A stretch of DNA of 27,328 nucleotides from Hyphochytrium catenoides (Eukaryota; Sar; Hyphochytriomycetes; Hyphochytriales; Hyphochytriaceae): assembly GCA_900088475.1 (NCBI GenBank), contig FLMG01004473.1:1-27328 (forward strand), in the 5' to 3' direction. The notes under the pieces were generated by a model. That model saw only the letters and a program-made list of their open reading frames with translations. It was not told where the DNA came from and made no database searches. Within the stretch, counting starts at the first letter, position 1; each line of letters opens with the position of its first letter. The translations under genes and the position numbers were made by a program. Of this stretch, positions 9,375-20,814 are shown one piece after another.

Positions 9375-10966
9375 AACCCTCAGGAGAAGGCGAGGCCATA
9401 CCAGGAAGCAGAGAGAAGATGTCTTATTGTTAAGGTTGCTCCAGCCACGTCCAGCAGCTGCTGAAGGGCTACCAAGGCACTTCTAGAACCTTCTCACTTC
9501 CTTCAGAGGTTATCTGGGAACTCTACCACGGAATATTTATGTGGTCGGCTACGAAGGGCTACGATCTGAGCGATGAACGCGCAATAAGACCTCCAGACTT
9601 GCCCTCATTAGCTGAGCTTGCACTATCAATGCTTCACTACAGGCAAGACAAACTCTAGCTTGACGATGGCTCGCCGGCAACGAGCTCTTGTGCGGCGGAA
9701 GTTAATCGATGCCATAGGACGTATCCAGTTCCCGGTCTCAGCACTGATCTCTCTCTCTCCATAATATCGTCATCAAGGAACTTATAAAGATTTTCACCTC
9801 CCGTTTGGCCGGTTTGACAAACAGTCTATAGTTAGTAGGGCTGCATATCTGTCAGACCGCAAAGAGTCATAGTTCCTGGAAGTCTGGCAGACATCATGCA
9901 GCCAGAGCGCGAAAGAATGCCCCTACTAGAGACTAAGACCACCCATTCCCTCATTCATGCGGCTGCAAGTGGGCAGATAGGGTAAACTTCTTGCCGGACA
10001 AGCCTTACAGCGATTAAAGTCCTGCAAACAGCTCCTACTACCTGCTCACGCTGCAGAGCGGCTCATCAATACCTTCCGCTTCCATCTCCACCTCGCCATT
10101 CGAAGCTCGCCCATTGTGCCATTGCCGGCTGCCTACCATCCGCGGCGCTTTCTGGCGCCCTGGCGCCTTTCCTCTCCGCGCCAGCGCTAATAAGCTAGGC
10201 CTCTCAAGCGAGAAGAAGAGCTTTGCTCTCTATGATTCTGTGCTGTACCTGTACAAAAGACCGATAACAAAATGAACCATACAATCTGAGGATTGTGCGC
10301 ACTTCACTGTCCAAAAGAACCCCAAAAGACAGAGCGGAGTATTTCTAGTACATTTTCTCCTTGTATATCTCATGATCTAGACCTTAGCGGTTTAGGATCA
10401 GGTTCTGTTACCTTCCACTACCGCACGCTGTTCCGTACCTTTAGGAACGTTGTCAGAACATCATTCAAGGCAGAGAGGAGGTAAGCCGTTGCTGCGTGGA
10501 GCGTGGAGTGATGGTTTGGCCCTTGCTGAGAACAATGTCCGTCTCGAGGAAGAGAAGATAGAGCGGAGCATCATCTCATCATTGGCCTGCTGGAAGGATG
10601 GCCACAAAGAAGGACTGTTGATTACATAGAGTCCAAGACTCTGTCCAGCAGATGCTGTACGGCCGTCTGGTTGGCAAGCATGCCAAATGAAGCATCGTGA
10701 GCTCTCAGAAGAGGCGAGAGAAGACGGTGACAGACAGGAAGAAGCAGACAGTGTCGGCATTGATTCCAAAGGGCGCTTCGACATCCGTGCAGTTAAACTA
10801 GGATTAAACCAGATGGCCGGTTAAGCTCGTGCTCACGACCTTGACAGGTCTTAGACGCTGTTGCTGAATTGGACTGCTGGCCTAAACGGCCAGAACCCTG
10901 AATTGAAGCTTGCGTCCTGAGCTGGCGCTTCCTGTGTACTATAAGCGAAGGGCTACAATTAGAAAC
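9375..10966. other. 1.6 kb intergenic region, no secure gene
   Basis: I found no recognisable protein or RNA gene. Weak coding-like pieces exist: MARRQRALVRRKLID beginning at about 9667, a short frame beginning MQPERERMPLLETK near 9896, and an 85-codon frame without an ATG at about 10018-10274. None shows a family motif, and they do not join convincingly. The minus-strand frame 10461-10784 is Ser-rich and unsupported. The 3' end must include the VPS9 gene promoter. Confidence 0.4.
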
Positions 10967-13339
10967 ATGAAAGGCCGAGAAAAGACCTCATCGTCCCTCA
11001 GGAGGAGCTCTACACCAGGAATCCTCAGCACCATGACCGATATTCTTCGGCGACCAACTCTGTCATCAGCGTCTGGCGGGTTGTCAGTTGGCGCCCAAGC
11101 AATTCCAAATAATCTGGGCGATGACAAGCGTTATGGAAAGAGGCCAGGGGGAGATCTTCGCTCGGTGCTGACATCAGAAAGTGTGGGAGCTCGGAAAGGT
11201 ACTTCTATTTCCCCAATGCCTGAAGAAGATGAGACAGGGAACTGATTCAGAATTGTCGCGCAGGATCCAGCCCACCGCTCCCTGCACCAAGGAGCATACG
11301 TGAGAGAAGAACCAGCCTTCCTATTATCACGGATGAGAGACGAGACCAGCTATTGGAAGCCGCCCGGAGCCAAAGGATAGCTTGGATTGAAGGCACCAAC
11401 GCCTCAGACGACAATTGGGCGATTGGAAAGGGTAGGTTTAGGGCTGCCTATTTGCCACTTAAATCTAGAGTGACTTTGGTTTAATCGCCTTCTGAGTAGA
11501 CGGAATGAGTGGCAAGTTCCCAGGGCTCAAGGACGTGCTAGACTTCCTTCAAAGCTTAACCAATTTTGCTGAAACCAACCAAAATGACGTCCAGCACCGG
11601 AGGAGCAGCGAGCTGCGATCTACCTCCGAAGTTGACAACCAATACCTCGAAGGTAACGTATTTCTCTTCCTTCGTCCGTGCAGCTGAGGCCTAACGTACA
11701 GATGTAGGGCTGGCCGATCTCTCAGTCATTTCATTGGAGCGGCGAATGGAAGAGTTCAATATGCAGTACAAGGAGGTAAGGGATGAGACCAAAATACTTC
11801 GCCCTGTTCTTACAGGTGCCTCTAAATATCCTCTTACCTTGCAGTTCATCAGCTTTCTCAAAGATCCACAGTCATCGAGTATAGTTTATGAACTCCAAAG
11901 GTTTGTCACGGTATGTAGCTGGTCTCCTTACTTTGCCTTTCATCATCTCCTAATATTCTCTCTTCCCAAGTCTTTTGGCGATGTCGATGACGCGGAGACT
12001 GCCGCTGCGAGTTTCACAGAAGGAAGCTTGGGAAGGACAGTGCATAAGTTCATAAAGAAACTCCAGGTCTTGGGAGCGGTGTTTTTACAGCCAGAGAGAG
12101 CTTCTGACGTTCCCTTTATATAACTCACAGAAGGAAATCCAAGAGCGATCACTGGTTGCAGAGGTACCCAATGTCTTGGATGAAGATACGTGCTATGAGG
12201 TAAGCGAAAGTGAGGCCCGACGCCTTTCTCGCTCAACTTTGGTCTCTAACCAGTTAGCTGGGTGTCAGTGTTTGGAACGCTTTGTAATGGAGAAGCTGTA
12301 CGACCAAGTCTTTGCTTCTCGTACTGCAGACAGGTACTCCTAGCTTTTTCGAATATGGCCAACAATAGTTTCTGACGCTTAGCTAACGCATGGTTAGGGA
12401 GAAGGATGAAGTCTTGCATGCCCGTATCGCGTCCTTGGCTTTCATAAAAATGACCCATCTGGACATATCTCTGGAGGATGAGCGCTTCTTTCCGTACTGG
12501 AGTGAGGCACAGACGTCCTTAGGCAAACTTGCCAAATTCAGAGTATGGAATAGCCGTACGGGAAAGAAACGTCTCCGCTCACTCACTCATTCCGTGTTAA
12601 CGCTTGTCGCAGTCGCCAAGACAGAAGCTGGATGTTATTGTGCACGTTTGTCAGGTGCTGAGCGCAATGCTGAAGGCCTCACAGGAGTCCAACAAGCTCC
12701 ATGGAGCAGATGAGTTTCTTCCTGCATTAATTTACACAGTGCTACGGGTAAGTCTTTATAACTCTCGCTTGGGCAACGTCTGGTAGCCCCTTTCATTGCC
12801 CTTCCTCCCTAACACTTGCTATGTCGAGTTAGACGAATCCGCTCAACCTTCACAGCGAGCTAGAGTACATCGCAGAGTTTAGACGGCCTTCAAAGGTATG
12901 TGCAGGAAATGCGACTCCATCGCATGAAAGCGTCTTAATCCCTCTCCTCTTTCATAGATGACAGCTGAGTCAGGCTATTTATTCACCAACCTACAATCCG
13001 CCATATCGTTTCTAGAACATCTGGACAAGTCTTCTCTAAGCATTGAACCAGAGGAGTTTGAGGCTGGAATGCGGGGCAATCCGCCATCAGAATCAGCGGA
13101 GATTAATCCTGCTCCAACAACACCCGTTATGAAGGTAAGTCTTTACAGAGGTCCAAACGCGGTAGTAGGTCGCATCGTTCATCTGAAATTTAATCACTTC
13201 CTTCCCTTGGCAGGTCCGTCACCTGCAAGCCAAGGTCTCCATCCGTACTTTCTACGAGTCACGGCGCATGCGGCTGTACGGTCAAACCCCTTCTGGTTTA
13301 GTCAGAAGCATGCACCACGTAGATCCACTCTATCCATAG
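10967..13339 (+). CDS. VPS9-domain protein, probable Rab5-type guanine nucleotide exchange factor
   Basis: VPS9 domains exchange GDP for GTP on Rab5/Vps21 GTPases of early endosomes. Exons: 10967-11198, 11264-11431, 11500-11652, 11708-11910, 11971-12066, 12131-12199, 12269-12333, 12398-12542, 12613-12747, 12833-12895, 12958-13134, 13214-13339; about 543 residues, phases all consistent. The N-terminal ~300 residues are basic, then helical, with no recognised domain. The VPS9 domain spans about 308-465: CLERFVMEKLYDQVF, IKMTHLDISL, SPRQKLDVIVHVCQVLSAML, GADEFLPALIYTVLR, LHSELEYIAEFRRPSK and ESGYLFTNLQSAISFLEHLD. The Asp of ADEFLP and the Tyr of ESGYLF, the catalytic pair in Rabex-5-like proteins, are both present. 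The exon-4 acceptor is ambiguous (11702 or 11708, same frame). The organisation differs from Rabex-5: no A20-type zinc finger is seen. Confidence 0.92.
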
Positions 13340-14256
13340 CTTCTGCCAAAGAGTGCCTTCTTAGGCCTCATCCATGCTCTCCTCCTACAGTAGCTCCTGT
13401 AGCGTGCGGTCGGTCTTCTTTGTCAAAATAGCTTCATCGCGTCTTGCATGTCTACCTCACGCAAGATGAACCTCCTGTCTCCTGTACACTACTGTCATCT
13501 GGACACCCTCCCCTTCATAATTTTAATTAGAGGAACCTCTCTGTTGTTGATCTGCAAGAAGAAATGTAGAGGTTGACAGCAGATTTCCATAATGCAGTTA
13601 TCACCGGTGAGAGAAGGCTAATAATAGTACAGTAACTCGACTGAAAGATTTTGCAGTAGTTTGATGTCCAAAGTGTTCATTATTCAAAATAGAGTAAACT
13701 CTTCCTATGAAGATTCCAGATTATGGCTTGCCCCAGTCAGAATTTGACCGTTAGAGCTTCTCTCATTTCCAAATTTGGTGTTCACTTTCATCTGCAGAAA
13801 GGGAGTGGTCATCTAGTGCTACTCGGGTCACCTTATTCGGGTCGTTGATGTCAACACCTATTTGGGGGCTGTGATTACTGGCTAGCCCACAGCTTTGATT
13901 ACTGAGAAGATGCTGGTAACGGATGGATCTAGAAGATGGTTTCTGTGGGCAAAACCATGATAGGAAGATAAGAAGCAGAAGCAGGGAGCCGTGAAGCTCT
14001 CACGCCGCGCTGATGATGGAGCAGGCGGAGGAGCTACTGCTACCGCTCGCAGGGAACAGACAGGGAGCGGACACTGGTACAGCACAAGTGAACATGTCCT
14101 GAAGAGAACGCGTGATGCAGGCTTCCTGACGGGCCAACGGTCCTCGCACCTTTGAACCGACCCGTGTCCAATGAGAGCTAAAATATTAGGCGCAATACCA
14201 CTACACCTTTACCCCAGCCCACCGGAGGGAGTCAGCCTTGCTTAGAGGCCATCAAG
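13340..14256. other. intergenic, nothing recognised
   Basis: This stretch follows the VPS9 stop and precedes the IQ-motif gene. It contains AT-rich pieces around 13515-13700 suitable for 3' UTR and polyadenylation, but no conserved motif. The minus-strand frame at 13882-14085 has no features beyond Ser/Ala/Pro richness, and I do not support it. Confidence 0.5.
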
Positions 14257-16361
14257 ATGGAAGAAGACGAAGATGAAGAAGTTGCTTGTGCTTATAGCAT
14301 CATACTGCCTGAGTTGGCCACAAGTCTTGATCCAAACCATCAGCGGCACCGACCTCGACCCAAACCAATCACCGTGAGCGAAACCATCCCTCTAAAGAGG
14401 ACAGGAGGTCGTCTCGGAGAGAAGCGAATAAATAGCACCGCAAGCTCAGCGCTGTCTAGAGGTGAAGGTGAAGTGTTTCCTCGAACTTTGGGCGCAAGAC
14501 AACAGGCGAAAGACCGGACTTTGGGGTCAAGCGATGCGGCAAGTACCTCGTCCGAACAACAACTCCGAGCAGCCAGGTTGAAACAATATAGAATTAGACA
14601 CCGGGGACTCACAACCGCCCGTCAAGAAGAGAGGCGATTACAAGCGGAGGCGGCATCCTCTAAAGCGGCTCGTGAGCAGGCACTTAGAACGAAAGAGACA
14701 GAAGGTAGGCTCACCTTTAGTCAAACAAGAAGCATCCTATGCTGGTGCTGACACTCCCATAGCCGGATCTCGTATCCTAATTGGCCCTAAAAGCAGTGCT
14801 TTCTCTACAAATAATTAGAAAAATTGCGCACGGATGCCGTGAGAAGAGAGCGAGATGCAGCTGCGACGCGAATCCAGTCCATCGTTCGAGGCAGACTGGC
14901 TAAGCTTCGGACGGAGAACTTGAGATTTGCACGGCAACATTCCAGACGTAAGGAAGCTGCCGTAAAAATACAAGTAAGGTCATACTTCTATTTTCTCGAT
15001 CCCTTTTCATCAGGACGCAAGAAGGATTGATCCTCAGTCAACATCCAGGCTTGGGCTCGTGGCAACCAAAGCAGAGTAATCTACCGCCAATTGAAAGCAG
15101 CGAAGGAAAGTGTACAGCGCAAGTCGAGGCATAATGAAAGTGCTATTAGAATTCAAGCGCTCTACCGAGGCCACACCGTGCGAAGACGGAGGCGGGAGGA
15201 GGTCCGCCAGTACGCACAAAGAAACAGAAGAGATGTGGCCGCAGCAATCATCCAATGTACCTACAGGGAGTACCAGCAGTGGAGAAGGGAGTGCCTCGTC
15301 ATCCTTCACAATTCGTCTTTAGAATCCTCGAGACTGACAGCTAAGCAGAGCGGTCAAACCCCACAGGTACACCCATACACCATCACCTTCTTAGATATCC
15401 GCTACTGACACTGACATCCACACGCAGGTAGCTAAAGAAGATCACATAATGCCGGAGCAGATAAACGCAACAGAACATCCTCTTATGCCCCGTAGTTGTG
15501 AGATGGGGAAGCACGACGAACTTCGCACTACTTCTCCAGCCTGCCCTCCTTTCTTAGGAGATACGGCTAGTGGTGACAGTCATAGGTCCATTCAAGATAA
15601 TACTAAGCCCGTTAGAGACTACTCAGACTCTTTGCCAAGGGCCAAGTGCAGTCTGTGCTCCAATGGCATCCTAGGTTCGGACTATCATCTTCTTCCCCTC
15701 TGTCTCCAGCTTATGAAGGTGAAGTTCTGTATCACGTGTGTGCGGAGAGTTAGCGACTCATCCCGCCGAAGAAAGACCCTCGACATCACGCGCGAGCTCA
15801 AGAACCTCGCTCAGGTGGACGAGGCTCTCGAAGCCGTCACCGAGCAGCTTGAGCTCCTCAGCAGACAGGCAGAGATTATAAAGCTAAGATTGCAAAAGGA
15901 GCGGGAAATAGAGGTAAATAAGACCTGGCCTGACCTTGCATCGTCTTCGACTCCACTGCTCTGTTCAACCCCTCTGTTCCACCTTACAGGAGGCCCAGAA
16001 GCAGCTTCAGTTAGTCTGCGAAAAGAGCCCAGATAAGACCTTGACGGCAGCCGCAGTCAAATTATTGAACGACAGAAGCACTGAAGCTTTATTAGGAGCA
16101 GCCGAGACAGAGTGCTCAAAGCCAGTTCCTCTCGTGCTACCCGAACTACGAGATAGACAAAAGAGACGCAGTAGGAAACAAATCAAAGAAGCTCGGCGAA
16201 GCCCTCCACCACCACATTCGTTCTCTTCTACTTGTAGCCCTCTGAACGGGCCACTGGCCTCACCGCAACGCAGTCCCCTCACCACCAAGGCAGAGATGAA
16301 GAAGAAGAAGAACTCGGTTACGCTGCCAGACATTTTGTTAGGACGGCAAGCGCATCGGTGA
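14257..16361 (+). CDS. IQ-repeat protein with Cys/His cluster and coiled coil
   Basis: Exons 14257-14704, 14819-14973, 15049-15366, 15428-15913 and 15990-16361 give 592 residues with consistent phases. An acidic N-terminus (MEEDEDEE) precedes a basic region. Four IQ motifs centre on residues 169, 201, 237 and 270 (TRIQSIVRGRLAKLR, VKIQAWARGNQSRV, IRIQALYRGHTVRRR, AIIQCTYREYQQWRR), evenly spaced by 32-36 residues. IQ motifs bind calmodulin or related EF-hand proteins. The second motif is split by an intron. Residues 381-411 form C-x2-C-x9-H-x4-C-x8-C-x2-C, a possible zinc-binding site. Residues about 427-485 are a Leu/Glu heptad coiled coil, and the tail is basic and Pro-rich. Many proteins of this build belong to axonemes or basal bodies, but no orthologue was recognised. 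A small extra intron inside exon 4 cannot be excluded. Confidence 0.83.
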
Positions 16362-19025
16362 CATTCTTAAGTCCTTTAATGTCAGCTCATTGCTATTGGC
16401 TAGGAATAGCATCTAACCACATAAATTAGATATTATCTAGATATGCCAGGATTTGAGGCCAGGAAGGACCTGACTATCTCTGGCAGTCTGTAACTCTCGA
16501 GTATCTCCCTAGATAGAAGGCAGGAGCATTGGGCCAGGAAGAGAAGGTTTGGCTATTCACAAGTAGATCCCAGCTGTCCAGTCTAGCTCCGTGTCCAAGG
16601 ATGTGTGTCATGGCTATTCAGGACTACAAGAGACCAGGCTCTGCCCAAAAGCACCTGTTCCCTTGCTCCTTCATAATTGGAGGACAACAGTTTTGGGCGA
16701 TCGTCCTCCTTTCCCTCACCAGCTGTTGCCGATCGCATTAGCTTATTGTCCAGCAGCCAGTTCACATCGCCCCGACGCTTTGGCCGAGCCTACAATGCTA
16801 ACGAGTGCGAATGCGCTCTTGTCCTTTCAAGCAGACCTTTTACAGGGCCGCTCGGCCTTGGCGAAACATCTTTACAGCTGTCGTGACGACAAAGATGGGG
16901 GATAAGCTACGGTGTGCACGACTCAAAGCGGTGTTTTGTCTAGGTAGTTCTAGGGCAGTGCCGTATAAAAAGCAACGTGCTGCATAAATAGAACGGACCA
17001 GGTTCAAACAGATCTTCCATGTAGGAACCTGCCTGGCCTGAGACATACTTTTCAGAGCCAGCTGCTGGAACCTCACGCCTCGTCTCTGCTGCCAATCCCC
17101 AAGAGTTGCTTTTTACAGGCAACCGCCATCATCACAGGACTAAATGAGCGTATGAAGCAGAATACCTTCTTAGACGGCTGGAGGTCTGCCCCTACTCGGC
17201 GAGAAAGAAGAGCTGGCTTACTACTTACTACTATGGGCCGCCTCCCGCCTATCCCCCTCCCTTCTGTTAGGGTTTCCCCTATCTGCCGGTCTCTCTAGAA
17301 CTTAGCAAACAGCAGACTTAGTCCGATTGGTGACAACAGAGCATTGTGTTGACCCAAATCTCTTTGAGTCCTCCCCAAGAACTTCTTCCATCAATGATAT
17401 GCAGTCAAGGATGGGATGTCCAATTCTGTCATCAAAAGGAATGATCATCCTTGGTCGTCCTGCTACTTGTACCAACCCAACCGAGCCTACTCCCTTGACC
17501 TGCTAGAACTACCGCCATGGAATGAGTTCTATCTGAAGCTTTTCGAGTGGAGAGTAGCGCCAAGAAGGACGATGGGACATAATAGGGAAGGGTAGGACGG
17601 GACACAGAAGAAGAAAGAGAAGGACTTTGTGCCCTTGACCTGGCACAAGAAACAAATGCTGCCTCTATGAAATGTTATTGCACAAGATCTCTTTAGTAGG
17701 ATCCCTGTTTGTTGTCGCACAACAGAAGAAGAAGAAGGGGGGAAGAGGAGGGCCTTTTGAGCACCGTTGTAGTAGTTTCCTGTACACGGGCGCGTACACA
17801 CGGGACGGACAGCTGCTTGCTGGCTTTCCCACTGAAGCTCTTCTGGGTGGGAGTCAGAGTGACCGTGGGTCCCATAAGGACACGGGGATTTTGCCAATAG
17901 TTTTATTGTACCACGATAGCCCCCATTGGAATAGGTTTCCCTAGGGCAAAAGTGAGGATCGTCACTCTCTTAGACAGGAGTTCTACAGGCAGCTTTGAGG
18001 TAGAATGTCAAATTCTGTCTCTTGCCCCGTCCCTCTCTCATCACACCACTCTCTCCTAGGTCGCTTGCTGCTGTAACCAACTCTCATATCTCCCAGCCCT
18101 CGCTCTCGTTTGACACCCTTCTTAACCCTGTCTTCATCTTGTCTATTTCCGCTCTTTCTCCCCTCTCCTCTCTGCGTTAACTCAGTCAAAGCAGCCGCTG
18201 TCTTTCTTGCCTGTCCAACAGAGCCAGGCTTTGTTCCAAGAACAGCATCCATCTTCCTTTCTTTTGTTGGACCTCCTACCTTTTGAGAGTTCAACAGAGA
18301 AACTTCCAAATGACATTTGCTGTGTCGTAAAGGGACGACACAGCGACAACAGAGAACAAGGAAGGAGGAGGAAAAAGGGTTAGAGTGCTTGCTGGCTGTT
18401 CGCCCTGCTGCCCAGGTCTGGCGCAAGAAAAGAGGAGGACGAACAGAGGTCACCGGGATCCCGTCTTCCTTTTCTAGTAAGTTCCTTCTTTATTAGAGGG
18501 AGAAAGGGATGATGAACCAAATCCTGACCTTACCTTTCTCCTCCTGTTCCCCCTGCCTCTCGCACCCTTCGCTCTCCTTCTTCCCTCCTATGTTCTTTGC
18601 CATGAGCTAATGACCGTTGGACCCCTGATATTCTCGCCCCAGCATGGCTGTGGACGCCTGGGAAAGGAGAATGGATGAGTTCACTCAGAGAACAGCAATT
18701 CACTGTAGAAATCTCTTCTCTCTCTCTCTCTGGCCTTCTTTCCATCAGTCTCAAACGAACAGGATCTTCCTACTTCCTTAACTAAGAGTATATCACACTC
18801 TATCGCTGGTCAATTCGATCGACTGCGCCTGATACTCCCTCGCAGAAGCAAGAGCTGCATTTTGGGAAAGAAGAAGTGTCTAGTTAGCCCTTAATAAGCG
18901 CCAAACGTGCCGCCGCTGCGCGCCTCTCTGGCTTTCCTGCGAAAAGCTCGAATATCCGCCATTGCAGTCACTATAAGGACTTCGTACGATATCGCCCTGC
19001 CAGGGTCATTTTGGCTTCTGTATAG
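16362..19025. other. 2.7 kb gene-poor region
   Basis: No gene is supported. Several short frames on both strands (16583-17122 minus, 17529-17897 minus, 17983-18453 minus) lack motifs and lie in composition-biased DNA. The plus strand is pyrimidine-rich at about 18000-18260 and 18530-18600, with a short (TC)n run near 18716-18731. A frame starting at ATG 18644 (MAVDAWERRMDEFTQRT) looks protein-like and could be a 5' exon of the orphan gene at 19151, but I could not join it. Confidence 0.4.
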
Positions 19026-19150
19026 GGACAGTTCCTTAAGGAAGGAATAGAAAAGCAGCCGGCGCCATTAGAAGAACCATCAGATTGGATACTTCTCCCT
19101 GGTCTAAAGGAGCTATTCTCTCTCTTTGGTTCCAAGAGAAGCACTCTCAG

Positions 19151-19555
19151 ATGAACGCAGTCTCTCAGCCATTGCCTAAGGAACTAGCGGACACTCCAAT
19201 GAAGAACGCCGTAGCAGCTCCCTGTGCTTCCCTTTCTCTACTTCACACCGGGGAGAAGTACTGCCCTTGCGCTGACCACACTGCCATGATGGAGCAACAG
19301 AAGCGTCTCAGACGCAGGTTGTCAAGCGCGCCAAGCATCGTCATGACGGAAGAGTTTAATAGGAGCTCACTTCTGGAGACCGATACGGCGCAGTTGTTTC
19401 AGAGACCTATTGCCTGGGACCTGGATCTGCTCTCTACAGAAGTGAAGTTCAGCTTTGAGGATGAAGTCAGTATCGGCAACATCTTGGGCCTCGAGAAGGA
19501 GAAGAGCGCGCTGTATTGGTGGAAAGTCTGTGATGAGCTGGAACTGGAAGCATAG
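19151..19555 (+). CDS. hypothetical protein, possibly the last exon of a larger gene
   Basis: A 134-residue open frame starts at ATG 19151. I do not recognise it. Features: a basic block KRLRRRL, a CPCAD pair of cysteines, and an acidic, aromatic C-terminus (FSFEDEVSIGNILGLE, SALYWWKV, DELELEA). The end looks like real, structured protein rather than chance. Just upstream, 19026-19151 is open in a different frame, directly after a TATAG acceptor-like site, and reads GQFLKEGIEK... then DWILLPGLKELFSLFG, which is also protein-like. The two frames cannot be joined by a normal intron that I can see. Either there is a frameshift, an unusual junction, or the gene simply starts at 19151. Confidence 0.4.
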   Translation: MNAVSQPLPKELADTPMKNAVAAPCASLSLLHTGEKYCPCADHTAMMEQQKRLRRRLSSAPSIVMTEEFNRSSLLETDTAQLFQRPIAWDLDLLSTEVKFSFEDEVSIGNILGLEKEKSALYWWKVCDELELEA

Positions 19556-20814
19556 CAAGCAACATTATGAGCTATTCCTTTGTCTTTTCCTCCTCCTGAG
19601 AGGCTTTTATATCTCCGAGTATTTATGGCAAGGAAGCTCTCATCATCCTCAATGTCTGGTGCCTGAGGTTGTCTATGATTCGAGGTGCTTTCAACGTCCA
19701 CTGTGTACAAGTGTAGCATAAACTCTGTAATATAATTAGTCATCATAAAGGCTATTCCTCGTCTTCTTGCTGACCAGTGACCACAAGTCATAAGGTTGAT
19801 GATAAGTGTACTGGATGAGCAGCTTTGAGGATAATCGGATAATGACTAGAGAGGTCATCACTGACTATACGTTGATGCTTGGCCTGTCTGTCATGGGCCA
19901 CGAACAAGTAGAGGTTGAACTAAACTGCCCATTTTTCGGAAACATCCTCCCCTTCCTGATGCTACTACAGGCGAGCTTCTCACCTCCGGGCACTCGCTTT
20001 TGCCTGGTCTCAATCTTCACATGGTCGGAAGCTGTGCCAAGAACCTGCTGGCGCGCTCGTTAGCTGAGCTTTTGTCTTGGATCTTCGTATCCAGCTGCAT
20101 GCTATTCCCAGAACTCCTATAAGTCTCAGTGGGAGGAGGAGGCCTTCAGTTCAGACGATGATCTCTTTGGAAGATTGATCATCAGCGCTCAGAGCTCCTG
20201 TGCTCTGTCTGAAGAAAGGGGATAGAGTGTCTCTATGCATGAGTGATTGGTACATCTTATACGGAATGTCAAGGGTGTAGACGTCTACTATCAGGGATAG
20301 TAATCTATGTTATCCCTAATGTACGTGACCACAGGGTGGGTGGGATATTTGAAGATAATAGCTTATGACGGGCATTGGAGAGGCTGGGCGGGCCAAAATG
20401 TCGTTGGGGGTTACAAATGATTCTGTCTCTTTTGCATGTGCTCAGCCCAGTCCTCAGTGCCACTACCTCCCATCTCGCTCTGTCTCGAACTTAACAAGCT
20501 ACTAGTCTATCATCATTGTCTCTCTGTTGCCCAATCGGTGGCTCTTCAGGCGCTGCGCTGTCGGCGTCGCGCTGGCACATCTTATCAAATCACTCCTCCT
20601 GCCGCCCTTCTTGCCCGATAAATATAGAAGCAAGGTGCTCTCTTGAAGCCCCAAGGCCGCCACAGACTTACCGCTGTCTCCAGGGATAACTATTGGCATC
20701 GCTGCCTAGCTGTCATTACTCGAACTGCCATCGAAGAGTTGCGCGACACTCCCCGTTCTGCATCAGCTTCGCTACCTTTAACTGCCTATCGCCAGCACCA
20801 AGACTATCTTAAGA
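19556..20814. other. intergenic region before the PDZ gene
   Basis: No gene is supported. The short open frames at 19806-20063 and 20436-20621 carry no motif. The last few hundred bases should hold the promoter and 5' UTR of the PDZ gene; no clear core promoter element was seen. Confidence 0.45.

Noticed and set aside
10016-10274. 85-codon plus frame and small neighbouring frames as a gene between TMEM107 and VPS9
   Set aside because: No ATG in the frame, no recognisable domain and no convincing exon chain.
11821-11844. Very short intron inside VPS9 exon 4 (gtgcc...ttgcag)
   Set aside because: About 29 nt is too short, and the frame reads through without a stop.
17983-18453. Minus-strand 156-codon frame
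   Set aside because: Basic, low-complexity translation from a pyrimidine-rich plus strand; no motif and no splice partner.
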